DNA of 64,000 nucleotides from Chloroflexota bacterium (GCA_025354985.1 JANXLU010000010.1:109718-173717), one strand, 5' to 3'. Shown: positions 21,890-30,827, counted from the first letter of the stretch. Numbers and translations are program-made. The notes: generated by a model from the sequence alone, not told the origin.

Positions 21890-22629
21890 CAGCGCCTGTC
21901 ACCCCAACCAGCCTAGCCTCCGTCCTGGCCGTTACTCGGGCGCGTCATGGTTCCGGCATCCTCACCCTTGGCGCACCCATGACCCGGCCCCGCGGCACGC
22001 CCACCGGGCTGCCTGCGCTCGATGCCATCACTGGCTATAACGGTCTGCCGGTGGGGCGGATCACCATCCTGCGCGGGCACGGCACCAGCGGCAAGATGGC
22101 GCTCGGGTTGGCCATATTGGCCGGGCTGCAACGCACCCACACCCGCCCGGTGTGTTATGTCGATATCTCCGGGGCGTGTGATATTGCCACGCTCCATGCG
22201 CGCGGGCTAAACACCGAGGCGCTCATCCTCGCCCGCCCCCAGGGCGCCTCCGCCGCCATCACCTTCATCAGCGACCTGCTCAAGGCCCACGCGGTCGGCA
22301 CAATTCTGGTGGATGGTCTGAGCGAACTGCTGATCGACACCTCGGTCCGGGTCATGTTTGGCGATGTGATCAACCACTTGGCCGCGCTCACCCGTCAATC
22401 CGGCGCACACCTGATCTTCACCTATGACCCAACCCCGCCCGGCACCACTCACAGCGCGGCCTTCGACACCTCCGCCGCCATGGGCATGGCCGGGCTGGTG
22501 CTGGCCTGCCGCGCCACCCGCGCCTGGCTGGATGATCATGGCCATCTCGGTCTGCAGCTATCCGTACAGTGCACCCGCTCGCGCTTTGGCACGCCCGGCG
22601 AGGCCGAGGTTTGTTTGGAGGAGATATAA
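21883..22629 (+). CDS. RecA-like ATPase-fold protein of a mutasome cassette (ImuA/SulA-like)
   Basis: 248 aa. RecA-fold core with a P-loop-like GHGTSGKM at residues 65-72, where the usual Ser/Thr after Lys is Met, and a Walker-B strand GTILVDGLSELL near residue 140. Preceding TGLPALDAITGYNGLPVGRITILRG matches RecA/RadA family architecture. Under direct LexA control and overlapping the ImuB-like gene, it is most likely the RecA-like accessory (ImuA-like) that helps recruit error-prone polymerase. Translation is placed at GTG 21883 inside the LexA box; an ATG at 21979 would truncate the N-terminus. Confidence 0.75.
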   Translation: MFSAPVTPTSLASVLAVTRARHGSGILTLGAPMTRPRGTPTGLPALDAITGYNGLPVGRITILRGHGTSGKMALGLAILAGLQRTHTRPVCYVDISGACDIATLHARGLNTEALILARPQGASAAITFISDLLKAHAVGTILVDGLSELLIDTSVRVMFGDVINHLAALTRQSGAHLIFTYDPTPPGTTHSAAFDTSAAMGMAGLVLACRATRAWLDDHGHLGLQLSVQCTRSRFGTPGEAEVCLEEI

Positions 22630-23834
22630 GTAAAGCCTGCTTCGCCGCCCACGGCTTCATCGGTGGCGCCTTCGAGCGCTTCGCCCCGGAGCTGCGCGAC
22701 AAACCCTATGTGCTCATCGACGCGCTGGGCCGGGTGGAGCACGCCTCGGCCCCGGCCCAAACCGCGGGCATCACCATCGGCATGAGCGCGCACACCGTGC
22801 GCTCCCGGCTCCCCATCTGCGACATCCGCACCATGGATGAGCGGTATATAGCCGAGGTAAATGGCGAGTTCTTTGACATACTCGCCGCCACCGGTCTGCC
22901 CTGCGAGCGCATCTCACCCGGGTCGGGGTATCTGGATCTGTCTGCCGTGGCCCCCCATCTGCGGGATGTCCGCGAGGTCACCGCCGATCTGGGCCGCACC
23001 CTCCGCCAAAAGCTGGGTGAGGCGCTCACCCCGGCCATCGGCTGGGGTGATCAAGCCAAGTTTGTCGCCCGCGCCGCGGCCAGCGTGGCACCGCGCGGCA
23101 CCATGCGCCTGATCACCGCCGGCGATGCCCCGGCCTTTTTGGCCCCGCTCCCCATCACCCACCTGCCGTTGCCCATCCTCACCTTGCAACAGCTCAAACA
23201 TCTGGGCATCACCACCTGCAGCGCGTTTGCCAGCCTGTCCCAGGCCGCGGTGCGCCAGCGCTGGGGCAGGGAGGGGGTCGAATCCCAAAAACTGGCCCGC
23301 GGCGAAGACCGCCGCCACATCCGCCCGGAGCTGCGCACGCTCCCCAGCCCCATCGAGGTGAGTTTTGACGCCCCGGTCGATGCCTTTGACCACATCGTGC
23401 AGCCGCTCTCCACCAGGCTGGAACAGGCCCTTGCGATCAGCGCGCAACCATTGGAGGGCATCACCCAGCTCAAACTCGTGGCCCACACCTGGGATCACGC
23501 AGACTATGCCGCACTGCGCCGTTTTGGCGATCCGCTCACCGATGGCGCCAGTTTGCGCCGCGTGCTCGAGGCGGAGCTCCGCGCCTTTCAGCTCACCAGC
23601 CCGCTGATTGGCATGAGCGCCACCATTGTGTCGATTGGCGAATGCGAGTTGCGCCAGTTGTCCCTGTTCGACCTCGATCAAGGCGGGCACACACCTGGCG
23701 GGGCCGAATCGCTCAGCGAGAGCCTGCGCATCCGCCACGCCGCCGCACTCTGCCGGGTCGAGACCCTCGCCCCCACCCACCCGATTCTTGAGCGTCGCTA
23801 CCGCGCCGTACGCTGGGGCGCCCAGCCCAAATGA
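22569..23834 (+). CDS. imuB: ImuB-like Y-family polymerase homologue, probably catalytically inactive
   Basis: Up to 421 aa. Family traits are ERFAPELRDKPYVLIDALGRVEHAS, ITIGMSAHTVRSRLPICDIRTMDERY and the little-finger region after residue 270. The catalytic DxD of the first strand is replaced by ACFAAHGF, and the later DE site reads SPGSGYLDLS, so activity is doubtful, as for ImuB proteins that act as hubs between clamp, RecA-like partner and DnaE2. The start is uncertain: GTG 22569 overlaps the upstream gene by 61 bp, TTG 22611 is an alternative, and a GGAGGAG (22617-22623) has no proper start after it. LexA-controlled with its neighbour. Confidence 0.75.
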   Translation: MHPLALWHARRGRGLFGGDISKACFAAHGFIGGAFERFAPELRDKPYVLIDALGRVEHASAPAQTAGITIGMSAHTVRSRLPICDIRTMDERYIAEVNGEFFDILAATGLPCERISPGSGYLDLSAVAPHLRDVREVTADLGRTLRQKLGEALTPAIGWGDQAKFVARAAASVAPRGTMRLITAGDAPAFLAPLPITHLPLPILTLQQLKHLGITTCSAFASLSQAAVRQRWGREGVESQKLARGEDRRHIRPELRTLPSPIEVSFDAPVDAFDHIVQPLSTRLEQALAISAQPLEGITQLKLVAHTWDHADYAALRRFGDPLTDGASLRRVLEAELRAFQLTSPLIGMSATIVSIGECELRQLSLFDLDQGGHTPGGAESLSESLRIRHAAALCRVETLAPTHPILERRYRAVRWGAQPK

Positions 23835-23846
23835 CACCCCGTTCTT

Positions 23847-24644
23847 CTAATCCAATACGCTATCCAACCCGCGCCGCAGCCCCACAAACGAATTCACCTT
23901 GCGGATGGCCAGCAAAGCCCCGTCCACATACGGTTGCGCACTGCTCCCGGCATCGTGGCGAATCGTCAGTTTCTGATCCGGCATGCCAAAAATAATCTCG
24001 GCTGAAATGACAAACCCCGGCAGCCGCACCGAGTGCACCTGTGACCCGGCCACACGCGCCCCGCGCGTCTCAACCACGCCCTGAGTCTTCTCAAGCGGCA
24101 CAGTCAGCTCCGACGGGCGCACCCGCAACAGCCGCGCCGCCAACTCGCGCACCGTCCCGCTTGGCGCGTCCTTCTTGCCATCGCTGGCGTAGTCAATAAT
24201 CTCCCACTGCGGGATAAACTTCGCCGCCATCTCGGCAAACTTCTGCAGCAGCACCACCGTCAAGGCAAAGTTGTCAACCGCCAGCACCCCCCGCTGATGT
24301 TGGCTCGCAACCGCCGCAATATCCTCATAATCCGCATCGGTCAAGCCCGAGGTGCCCACCACCAAATGCGCGCCCCTGGCCAGTGCCAGCAGGCAGTTTG
24401 CCTTGGCAACATCCGGTTTGGTATATTCAAAAAAGACATCACACGGGTGCGCCAGGGCTTCCTCTGCGGTGGCGTATACCGGGCAGACCAGCCGCGGCTC
24501 ACCCAGCGCTTCACCCAGCGTCTTTCGCGCATGCGTCCGCGACACCGCCGCCACCAGCTCAATGTCTTCAGCCTTGGCGATGCTGCGGGCCAATGCCGAA
24601 CCAGCCCATCCAGTCGCGCCTGCGAGACAAACTTTTATGGTCAT
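23847..24644 (-). CDS. DapB-like dihydrodipicolinate reductase family protein
   Basis: 265 aa. NAD(P)-binding VCLAGATGWAG is at residues 5-15. The DapB-type VVGTSGL and KKDAPSGTV block (substrate-binding) are present, and the catalytic Lys equivalent is kept. The HH pair that provides the catalytic His in DapB is replaced (IIDYASDGKKDAPSGT). Acting as 4-hydroxy-tetrahydrodipicolinate reductase in lysine synthesis is therefore uncertain; a related reductase is possible. It lies 8 nt after the wHTH gene in the same direction, not in a dap operon. A CATAAT box sits 7 nt before the ATG, overlapping that gene's stop. Confidence 0.75.
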   Translation of the reverse strand: MTIKVCLAGATGWAGSALARSIAKAEDIELVAAVSRTHARKTLGEALGEPRLVCPVYATAEEALAHPCDVFFEYTKPDVAKANCLLALARGAHLVVGTSGLTDADYEDIAAVASQHQRGVLAVDNFALTVVLLQKFAEMAAKFIPQWEIIDYASDGKKDAPSGTVRELAARLLRVRPSELTVPLEKTQGVVETRGARVAGSQVHSVRLPGFVISAEIIFGMPDQKLTIRHDAGSSAQPYVDGALLAIRKVNSFVGLRRGLDSVLD

Positions 24645-24652
24645 AAAAAGGA

Positions 24653-24979
24653 TTATGCCTGACTACTCTTTATGCCCGCTGGGTGATCCAGAACCATACC
24701 CAACAAATCACCCGCGCTTCGGTGTGCCTCAAGCGGATGCCGTAACGGCTCGGTGCCCCGAATCTCATAATGATTCCGCCTGCCCGAGCGCACATGCTGC
24801 AGCACACCCGCCTGCTCAAGATCAGCCACAATCCGCTGCACCGCCCGTTCCGTAATGTCCACCGCCAGCGACACTTCGCGCAGCGTCATCTCCGGCGTGC
24901 GTGCAAGACAGATCAAGACATGCGCATGATTCGTTAAAAAGGTCCACCGTGAACGTCGCGGCTTTTCAGGTTTCTTCAT
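24653..24979 (-). CDS. Winged helix-turn-helix transcriptional regulator
   Basis: 108 aa. The wHTH spans residues 12-72: FLTNHAHVLICLARTPEMTLREVSLAVDITERAVQRIVADLEQAGVL with wing HVRSGRRNHYEI, as in the ArsR/MarR-like 'helix_turn_helix' regulators. A short C-terminal tail has no ligand-binding domain. It is transcribed divergently from isocitrate dehydrogenase, with AT-rich inverted repeats between them that could be its operator, and upstream of the DapB-like gene. Confidence 0.85.
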   Translation of the reverse strand: MKKPEKPRRSRWTFLTNHAHVLICLARTPEMTLREVSLAVDITERAVQRIVADLEQAGVLQHVRSGRRNHYEIRGTEPLRHPLEAHRSAGDLLGMVLDHPAGIKSSQA

Positions 24980-25005
24980 AATTCACGTTGTATTTACGAC
25001 AAATT

Positions 25006-25043
25006 TATCGTGCTTTATATTTCGTGTTATTATTATCACGATA
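25006..25043. promoter_or_regulatory. Inverted repeat between wHTH regulator and isocitrate dehydrogenase
   Basis: TATCGTG (25006-25012) and CACGATA (25037-25043) form a perfect 7-bp inverted repeat. The right arm is also part of TATCACGATA (25034-25043). It lies in the 98-bp divergent intergenic region and is a candidate operator for the neighbouring wHTH protein. Confidence 0.45.
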
Positions 25044-25077
25044 TCAATCTTATACGATACCAAACTTTCCTGAAATT

Positions 25078-26544
25078 ATGAACACCGCAATCACAGTAGC
25101 CCACGGCGATGGCATCGGCCCGGAAATCATGGAAGCAACCCTGCACATCCTGCGCGAGTCCGGCGCCCGACTGGATATTGAAAAGGTTGAAATCGGCGAA
25201 AAAGTTTACCGCGCCGACAACACCGCTGGTGTCGGCGAAGACGTCTGGGACTCCTTGCGACGCACCGGTGTCTTTCTCAAGGCGCCCATCACCACGCCCC
25301 AGGGCGGCGGGTTCAAGAGTCTAAACGTTACCGTGCGCAAAACGCTTGGTTTGTATGCGAATGTCCGCCCATGCGTGGCCTATGCACCTTTCGTACGCAC
25401 CCGCCACCCAAACATGAATGTGGTCATCATTCGTGAAAATGAGGAGGACCTGTATGCCGGCATCGAACACCGCCAGACCACCGAGGTCATGCAGTGCTTA
25501 AAACTGATCACCCAACCCGGCTGCGAAAAAATCGTCCGCTACGCCTTTGAATACGCCCGCCACCACAACCGCAAGAAGGTCACCTGCTTCACAAAGGACA
25601 ACATTATGAAGATGACCGACGGACTCTTTCACCGGGTGTTTGATGAGGTCTCTCGCGAATATTCCGATGTTCTCAGTGATCACATGATCGTGGACATAGG
25701 CGCGGCACGCCTGGCCGACACTCCGGAAGTATTTGATGTCATCGTCATGCCCAATCTATATGGTGACATACTCTCGGATGTGGCCGCCCAAATTGCCGGC
25801 TCGGTTGGGCTTGCGGGCACCTCCAACGTCGGGGCAAAATGCGCCATGTTTGAAGCCATCCATGGCAGCGCACCAGATATTGCGGGGCGCAACATCGCCA
25901 ACCCGTCCGGGCTGTTGCTTTCCGCAGTAATGATGCTGGTTCACCTGGGACAACCCGACGAGGCATCCCGCATTCACAATGCCTGGCTGACCACCCTAGA
26001 ATCCGGCATGCACACCGCCGATATCTTTACCGAGGGTTCCAGCCGCAATCGGGTGGGAACCCGGGAATTTGCCAACACCGTCATTGCCAATCTGGGAAAC
26101 CTGCCCGGCCACTTCGCACCGGTTCAATACACAGCCACCGACGCAGATACATTGGTTGCCTTGGACCTGCGCGAAACCGAAACACTTCGCCTGGCCCGCG
26201 CCCATGTGCCAGCCAAGGAAATCGTCGGCGTGGATGTGTTCCTCGAGTGGCGCGGTGACAGCCCAAACGACCTCGGTACCCGGCTCTCACAGGTGGCGGG
26301 TGGCGAGCTCACCCTCACCATGATCACCAACCGCGGCGTAAAAGTCTGGCCGCGCGGTCATTCCGAAACGTTTTGCACCGACCACTGGCGCACCCGGTTT
26401 GTGGCCGGTGGCAACCGCATCACCCATGCCCAAATCCTGTCGCTGTATTCAAACATCGTTGCAGCAGGATTCGACGTGATCAAAACCGAGAACCTCTGCA
26501 CCTTTGATGGCGAACCCGGATACTCGATGGGACAGGGTCAATGA
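25078..26544 (+). CDS. icd: NADP-dependent isocitrate dehydrogenase, long (Thermus/Rickettsia-like) type
   Basis: 488 aa. N-terminal VAHGDGIGPEIMEATL and substrate loop TPQGGGFKSLNVTVRKTLGLYANVRP (residues about 75-100, with Ser/Arg ligands) are present. The NIMK lysine, the metal ligands near MIVDIGAARL and NLYGDILSD, and HGSAPDIAGRNIANPSG for the cofactor follow. An extra domain of about 150 residues follows the core (DVFLEWRG..RGVKVWPRG), as in Thermus IDH. It converts isocitrate to 2-oxoglutarate in the TCA cycle. ATG 25078 begins at the first beta strand; an upstream in-frame extension is AT-rich promoter DNA. Confidence 0.92.
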   Translation: MNTAITVAHGDGIGPEIMEATLHILRESGARLDIEKVEIGEKVYRADNTAGVGEDVWDSLRRTGVFLKAPITTPQGGGFKSLNVTVRKTLGLYANVRPCVAYAPFVRTRHPNMNVVIIRENEEDLYAGIEHRQTTEVMQCLKLITQPGCEKIVRYAFEYARHHNRKKVTCFTKDNIMKMTDGLFHRVFDEVSREYSDVLSDHMIVDIGAARLADTPEVFDVIVMPNLYGDILSDVAAQIAGSVGLAGTSNVGAKCAMFEAIHGSAPDIAGRNIANPSGLLLSAVMMLVHLGQPDEASRIHNAWLTTLESGMHTADIFTEGSSRNRVGTREFANTVIANLGNLPGHFAPVQYTATDADTLVALDLRETETLRLARAHVPAKEIVGVDVFLEWRGDSPNDLGTRLSQVAGGELTLTMITNRGVKVWPRGHSETFCTDHWRTRFVAGGNRITHAQILSLYSNIVAAGFDVIKTENLCTFDGEPGYSMGQGQ

Positions 26545-26653
26545 CGTAACGCGCGACCAGCAGGAGCTTTAGATACACCATATGACCTTGGGCGGCGCTC
26601 TCGTTTCTCAATGTGCTCCCGCCTGCTTTCAGTTGTGATTGCGCCGGTCACGC

Positions 26654-28627
26654 TCAGGAATTCGCAAACGGATCCACATGGGATGCTGCGTTTACATTGC
26701 GGCTCAGTTGCACGTTTAGTGTCACCTCCTTCGCAGGTGGCAAGCTGACGAACATTCGGCTGTCGTTAACCAGCACCCGTTGAAACATTGGCGCTGGAAT
26801 CGGTGTCATCACTTCGCCGGGTCCATAGTCATAGCGCGCCGCCGGAGCGGGATAAGGGCTCGCCGGATGTTGGGCTGTAAAGGTCACTTCGCCAAACGCG
26901 TGCTCGCCAAATGTGCCCGCCAAAAGTAATACGCACCGCGGTTCGGTTACCCCGAGATTTATCAGCGTTAATGACACCTCATGCTTGGTCATCTTGGTCA
27001 CCAGCGCGGCCACGTCGGGAGGCAACCCTGGGCGCTTGCGGTCGGCGTCAAAATGGCGGATAGGCGCAACCAACAACCCTCCGTTGTAAATGGGTTGCGG
27101 TGCGCCCATGGTCAGCTGCACCAGTGCTTCAGTGGTTACCGGGTTGTGCTCCTGCCAATGATGGATGGAGACTCTGGTCAAGTCGGCGTCATCGGCTCGA
27201 ATACGATCAAGCCGCCATACCAGCTGACCGTAGGCTTGTTGGAGTGCCTGCTCCGGATAATTTGGGTTTCGACCCGCTAAAAACTCCAACCACGGTTGCT
27301 CATGCCCGGCATCTTCCTTCGTGCGAAAGGCGTGAGTATCGCCCCACTCATAAGCTTCGAGCTTGCGCAGGGCTTGGATTCGTTTCCAGTCATCTTCGGC
27401 TCCACTCATATTCCACAGCGCCGTGGGATAAATCGGCGACATCGGCTGATAGTCGAACCAGCGGTGCCCGTCATACCGATAAGGCACAAGAAATGTCTCG
27501 ACGCCTGTTTTGAGGCGCCTGAGACCGCACCACTGCCCGGCCCAGTGCGCCTTCAAACTCATCGACTCAGCTTCAAAATTTCGCTGCACACCCAGATCAA
27601 AAATACGATCCTGCTGCGCGCGGGCCAGATCAAGCGCGTGTGAGTCTCTGGTGAGCAGCAGGCAAGCCTGCGCTGCAACGAGCGCCGCCGCTTGCAAGTT
27701 GTAAAACCCGTGCGGCCAGGTCCAGCCATAGTGCCCACCGTGCCACGCGCCATCCAAATACTCGCCAACCTGACCGGAGGGGCCGACATTATCTGGCAGC
27801 AGTCCGCCATTGGCGGAGGCCCGCGACTGCCAGCCATCCACATAGTGCAACAGCCAACGCTTGTATTTGTCGTCATGCGTCAGCAGCCAGGCGTTCGCGA
27901 CCAATGTTGAAACACACAGGTTCACCGCCACTTCGCCCCGACCCATCCGCTCATGCATGGCGAGTCCCATTTGCCGCGCTTTATCCGGGTCGCGCAGGTC
28001 TTCAACATTCTCAATGCCTGGCAGACCCACGCATGGCAAGCCGTAAACCGCCATGCCGGCGCTCCACGTATAAGGCGTCGGTTCGCCGTCACTTAATCCC
28101 GGCCGCGCGCCCAAACTGCCGTTGTGCGGCGCGCGCAGGATATTCTTGTCAGCGTCATAATTCAGCGCGTCGGGTCCACCTGAATCTTCAAGCCCTTCGT
28201 TCAGAAAGAATCCGGCAAATCTTCGCGCGCGGGCAATAAGTTTTGGGTTGGTCGGATCCGCCAGACACAAAAAGTAAAAGAACAAATTACCCTCACTCTG
28301 GTGAAATTGATCGTAACCCCGTTCATATTCATGTGTCAGCATTCCCATCCGGGTCAATTGCCGCGTGGTCGCCTCCCACTGCTGATGTGCCAGGGGCAAT
28401 AAATCATCCGCCCCGCCCAGCACATACAACAACGGCCAGTTGTAAAACGCTTCGTAAAAATCATCCGCGCCATCCCGACTTGGCAACGCATCACCCCAAA
28501 TGAGTTCATGTATGCGCGATCCTGCGCCGTGCGTATAGGCAGCCAAATACACGCACACGGACCGGCTCATCTCGTCGATCAGCTGTCTCTGAAGTACCGC
28601 CCATGCCGGCGGATGCAACAGCGGCAT
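26654..28627 (-). CDS. Large uncharacterised protein, probable six-hairpin glycosidase-like
   Basis: 657 aa from ATG 28627 (a TTG at 28663 would overlap the upstream gene by 22 bp). It is rich in aromatic and helical repeats (LYVLGGADDLLPLAHQQW, NAWLLTHDDKYKRWLLHYVDGW, GWTWPHGFYNLQAAALVAAQACLL, NFEAESMSLKAHWAGQWCGLRRL), consistent with an alpha/alpha toroid as in heparinase- or glycosidase-like enzymes, with a beta-rich C-terminal third. No signal peptide. Last gene of an operon with an enolase-superfamily and an RraA-like enzyme, so a carbohydrate substrate is likely. No catalytic residues can be named with confidence. Confidence 0.6.
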   Translation of the reverse strand: MPLLHPPAWAVLQRQLIDEMSRSVCVYLAAYTHGAGSRIHELIWGDALPSRDGADDFYEAFYNWPLLYVLGGADDLLPLAHQQWEATTRQLTRMGMLTHEYERGYDQFHQSEGNLFFYFLCLADPTNPKLIARARRFAGFFLNEGLEDSGGPDALNYDADKNILRAPHNGSLGARPGLSDGEPTPYTWSAGMAVYGLPCVGLPGIENVEDLRDPDKARQMGLAMHERMGRGEVAVNLCVSTLVANAWLLTHDDKYKRWLLHYVDGWQSRASANGGLLPDNVGPSGQVGEYLDGAWHGGHYGWTWPHGFYNLQAAALVAAQACLLLTRDSHALDLARAQQDRIFDLGVQRNFEAESMSLKAHWAGQWCGLRRLKTGVETFLVPYRYDGHRWFDYQPMSPIYPTALWNMSGAEDDWKRIQALRKLEAYEWGDTHAFRTKEDAGHEQPWLEFLAGRNPNYPEQALQQAYGQLVWRLDRIRADDADLTRVSIHHWQEHNPVTTEALVQLTMGAPQPIYNGGLLVAPIRHFDADRKRPGLPPDVAALVTKMTKHEVSLTLINLGVTEPRCVLLLAGTFGEHAFGEVTFTAQHPASPYPAPAARYDYGPGEVMTPIPAPMFQRVLVNDSRMFVSLPPAKEVTLNVQLSRNVNAASHVDPFANS

Positions 28628-28641
28628 CGATGCCGTGATCG

Positions 28642-29427
28642 TTACGGGCGGTTTGCCTTCCAAGTCAGATACTCCGCGTGCCCTTCTTCATTCAACGGGT
28701 AGTATTTGAACAAGTCGCCGCCCTCCGCAAGTTTTATCCGGCTGAAATCCTCCCAGTCCTCGTGGTCCAGTGCGATCTCGGCCAGCTGCGGCGCCATTTT
28801 TTCCGGTACGCACACGATGCCGTCATCATCGGCAATGATGATGTCCCCCGGCAATACCAGCACATTGCTGAGCGCCACCGGCACGTTATACGCCCATGGG
28901 AATAATTTGTCTTGCGATGCGTAATTCGGCGTACTTGCACGTGCCCAGATCGGCGTGCCGATTGGTTGAATGTTTGGCCAGTCACGAAAGCAACCGTCGA
29001 TGACCATGCCAATGCCGCCCCTGCCTTTGAAATAAGTGGTCAGCATTTCACCCACCACACCCGTATGGGTGTGTCCCCAGGCTTGCACCATCAGCACGTC
29101 GCCGGGTTGCACCGAGGTGAACACGTGCCAAAGCGCGCTGAACTTTTCCTTGTGTTCCTGATCCATCCCGCTGGCTACGTCCTCGCGCTGGGGCATAAAT
29201 TGCAGCGTCACCGCGCTCCCCACAATCTTGGTTCCCGGGTGAAAATTGCGCAATCCCTCAATATAGGTTTGGCGAATCCCCATCCGGTGCAGCTCGGCAC
29301 TGGCGGTGGCCGTGCTTACCCGTTGCAAACTGTGAATAAGCTTTGTATCCGCAGGCTGATGTGCCGGCCCGTTGATGGGCAGAGTTAACCCTGCCGGAGC
29401 AATAAGTTTTACGTTTTTGTAGTCCAT
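28642..29427 (-). CDS. RraA/HMG-aldolase family protein
   Basis: 261 aa. The family core includes TATASAELHRMGI, VQPGDVLMVQAWG and GMVIDGCFRDWPNI, with the Arg-Asp of the metal/substrate site in CFRD. VLPGDIIIADDDGIVCVPE closes the domain. Such proteins are either 4-hydroxy-4-methyl-2-oxoglutarate/oxaloacetate-type aldolases or RNase E inhibitors (RraA). The neighbouring enolase-superfamily and glycosidase-like genes favour the metabolic aldolase/decarboxylase role. It starts 3 nt after the upstream stop. Confidence 0.85.
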   Translation of the reverse strand: MDYKNVKLIAPAGLTLPINGPAHQPADTKLIHSLQRVSTATASAELHRMGIRQTYIEGLRNFHPGTKIVGSAVTLQFMPQREDVASGMDQEHKEKFSALWHVFTSVQPGDVLMVQAWGHTHTGVVGEMLTTYFKGRGGIGMVIDGCFRDWPNIQPIGTPIWARASTPNYASQDKLFPWAYNVPVALSNVLVLPGDIIIADDDGIVCVPEKMAPQLAEIALDHEDWEDFSRIKLAEGGDLFKYYPLNEEGHAEYLTWKANRP

Positions 29428-29430
29428 GAT

Positions 29431-30630
29431 TTACCAAGCCACCTGCAAGTCTTCGCGTTGCACGGGCAGCCCCCACGATCCGCTTAGATAAGGATACTGC
29501 TGCTCGATCCCCTCGGCCAGCTCCACACCCAACCCGGGCTTGGCTGGCAGGTGCAAAAGTCCCGCCTCAATCAGGGGTTTGTCTTTGAGCACGGCCCATT
29601 GCAGCGGGCCTTGGATCATGCACAGTTCGCAATAAATTGGGTCCGGCAGCGCCGCCACGAAATGCGCGTTGGCCATCGTCATCAGCCCATTGTGCCAGTT
29701 ATGCGGTATGACCCGCACGCCACGTTGAGCTGCAGCGCGGGTGATCTTGAGCGCCTCAGTGATCCCGCACCAGCCCACATCTGGCTGCACAATGTCATAG
29801 CAGTTGCCATCGAGATGCCCGCGAAATTGCTCCAGCGTGGTGAATTGTTCGCCACCTGTGATCGGTATTTGCACCGCCGCGGCCAGTCGCGCATAGCCCG
29901 CGCGATCTGCTTGCGGAATCGGCTCTTCAAACCAGATGAAGCCCAGACGGTCAAGCTCTTGGGCAATCGGCAAAGCCTGCGCCTCGGTCAGCCGCTGGTT
30001 TGCGTCCAGGGCCAGCCCAAATGGTTTTCCGGTTGCCGTAACCGCGCTGTGCAACTCCCGCATCAGTTCCAAAAAGCGCTCGACCGTCACACCATCCCAA
30101 TCCCAAAACGTTCCAATACGCAGCTTCATGGCGCCAAAGCCGCGTGCAGCGTAATCCAGTGCCTCGGTAATGACCTGCCGGGGATCGATCCGCCAGTCAT
30201 AAGAGCACCCGGAAGAGGCATATAGGGGCACCTGCATCAGCGCCGGCGCGCTCCGTGCGGTCAGACCCAAATCAACCAGCAGCTGCGCCACCGGTTTGTC
30301 CGCCGCCTTGCCGCGGATGTCCCACAGTGCACAGTCTATTCCTGCCACGGCACAATCGTGCGATGACGAGCGAAAGTGCGGCGATGGTGGTGTGGCGCCA
30401 TCCAGTGCGTCCCGGCCCACCAATTGCTCCTTGTAAAACGCCACCCATGATTTGATTTGCTCCGGCCCGCCGTAGGCGCAGGCCTCGCCAATTCCGGTCA
30501 CGCCTTCATCTGTTTCGATCACCACAATGGCGCAATCCGCCTTTACCACCCGAAACGTATTCGTAAACCACTGCAGTTCCGGTTCGTGCATCCGGCTTAA
30601 ACAAAGTGTTCTGAGATTTGTTATCTTCAT
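29431..30630 (-). CDS. Mandelate racemase/muconate lactonizing enzyme family protein (sugar-acid dehydratase-like)
   Basis: 399 aa. Enolase-superfamily capping domain (1-125) and barrel: the AMKLRIG strand with K-x-R, metal ligands Asp in LALDANQ, Glu in WFEEPI and Glu in TGGEQF, plus the terminal HNW (His acid/base). This pattern fits sugar-acid dehydratases. ATG 30630 is chosen because GGAG lies 8 nt upstream. First gene of the three-gene operon; its promoter must lie between it and the LexA site at 30.79 kb. Confidence 0.87.
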   Translation of the reverse strand: MKITNLRTLCLSRMHEPELQWFTNTFRVVKADCAIVVIETDEGVTGIGEACAYGGPEQIKSWVAFYKEQLVGRDALDGATPPSPHFRSSSHDCAVAGIDCALWDIRGKAADKPVAQLLVDLGLTARSAPALMQVPLYASSGCSYDWRIDPRQVITEALDYAARGFGAMKLRIGTFWDWDGVTVERFLELMRELHSAVTATGKPFGLALDANQRLTEAQALPIAQELDRLGFIWFEEPIPQADRAGYARLAAAVQIPITGGEQFTTLEQFRGHLDGNCYDIVQPDVGWCGITEALKITRAAAQRGVRVIPHNWHNGLMTMANAHFVAALPDPIYCELCMIQGPLQWAVLKDKPLIEAGLLHLPAKPGLGVELAEGIEQQYPYLSGSWGLPVQREDLQVAW

Positions 30631-30790
30631 AGTAATCTCCGCTGTTGTACATGACAATTCGCGGCTTGGCTCCTATTGCTCCTGCTATGGAAATTGTATG
30701 TCTAGAAAACGCACGGTCCCAGCACAAATATCCCGCATGTTTGAGCACCACCGCAACCCAAACTTGCCTTGGCAAAAATCGCATCACACC

Positions 30791-30821
30791 TTAGAACATA
30801 TGTTCTAAAATGTGGTATACT
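30791..30821 (+). promoter_or_regulatory. LexA (SOS) operator and -10 box of the dnaE2 operon
   Basis: A perfect 18-bp palindrome, TTAGAACATATGTTCTAA (30791-30808), contains the AGAAC-N4-GTTCT core. It is followed by TATACT (30816-30821). The operator occupies the -35 region, so LexA would exclude RNA polymerase. Its core differs from the site at 21876 only in two central positions. Confidence 0.88.
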
Positions 30822-30827
30822 GCTTTT

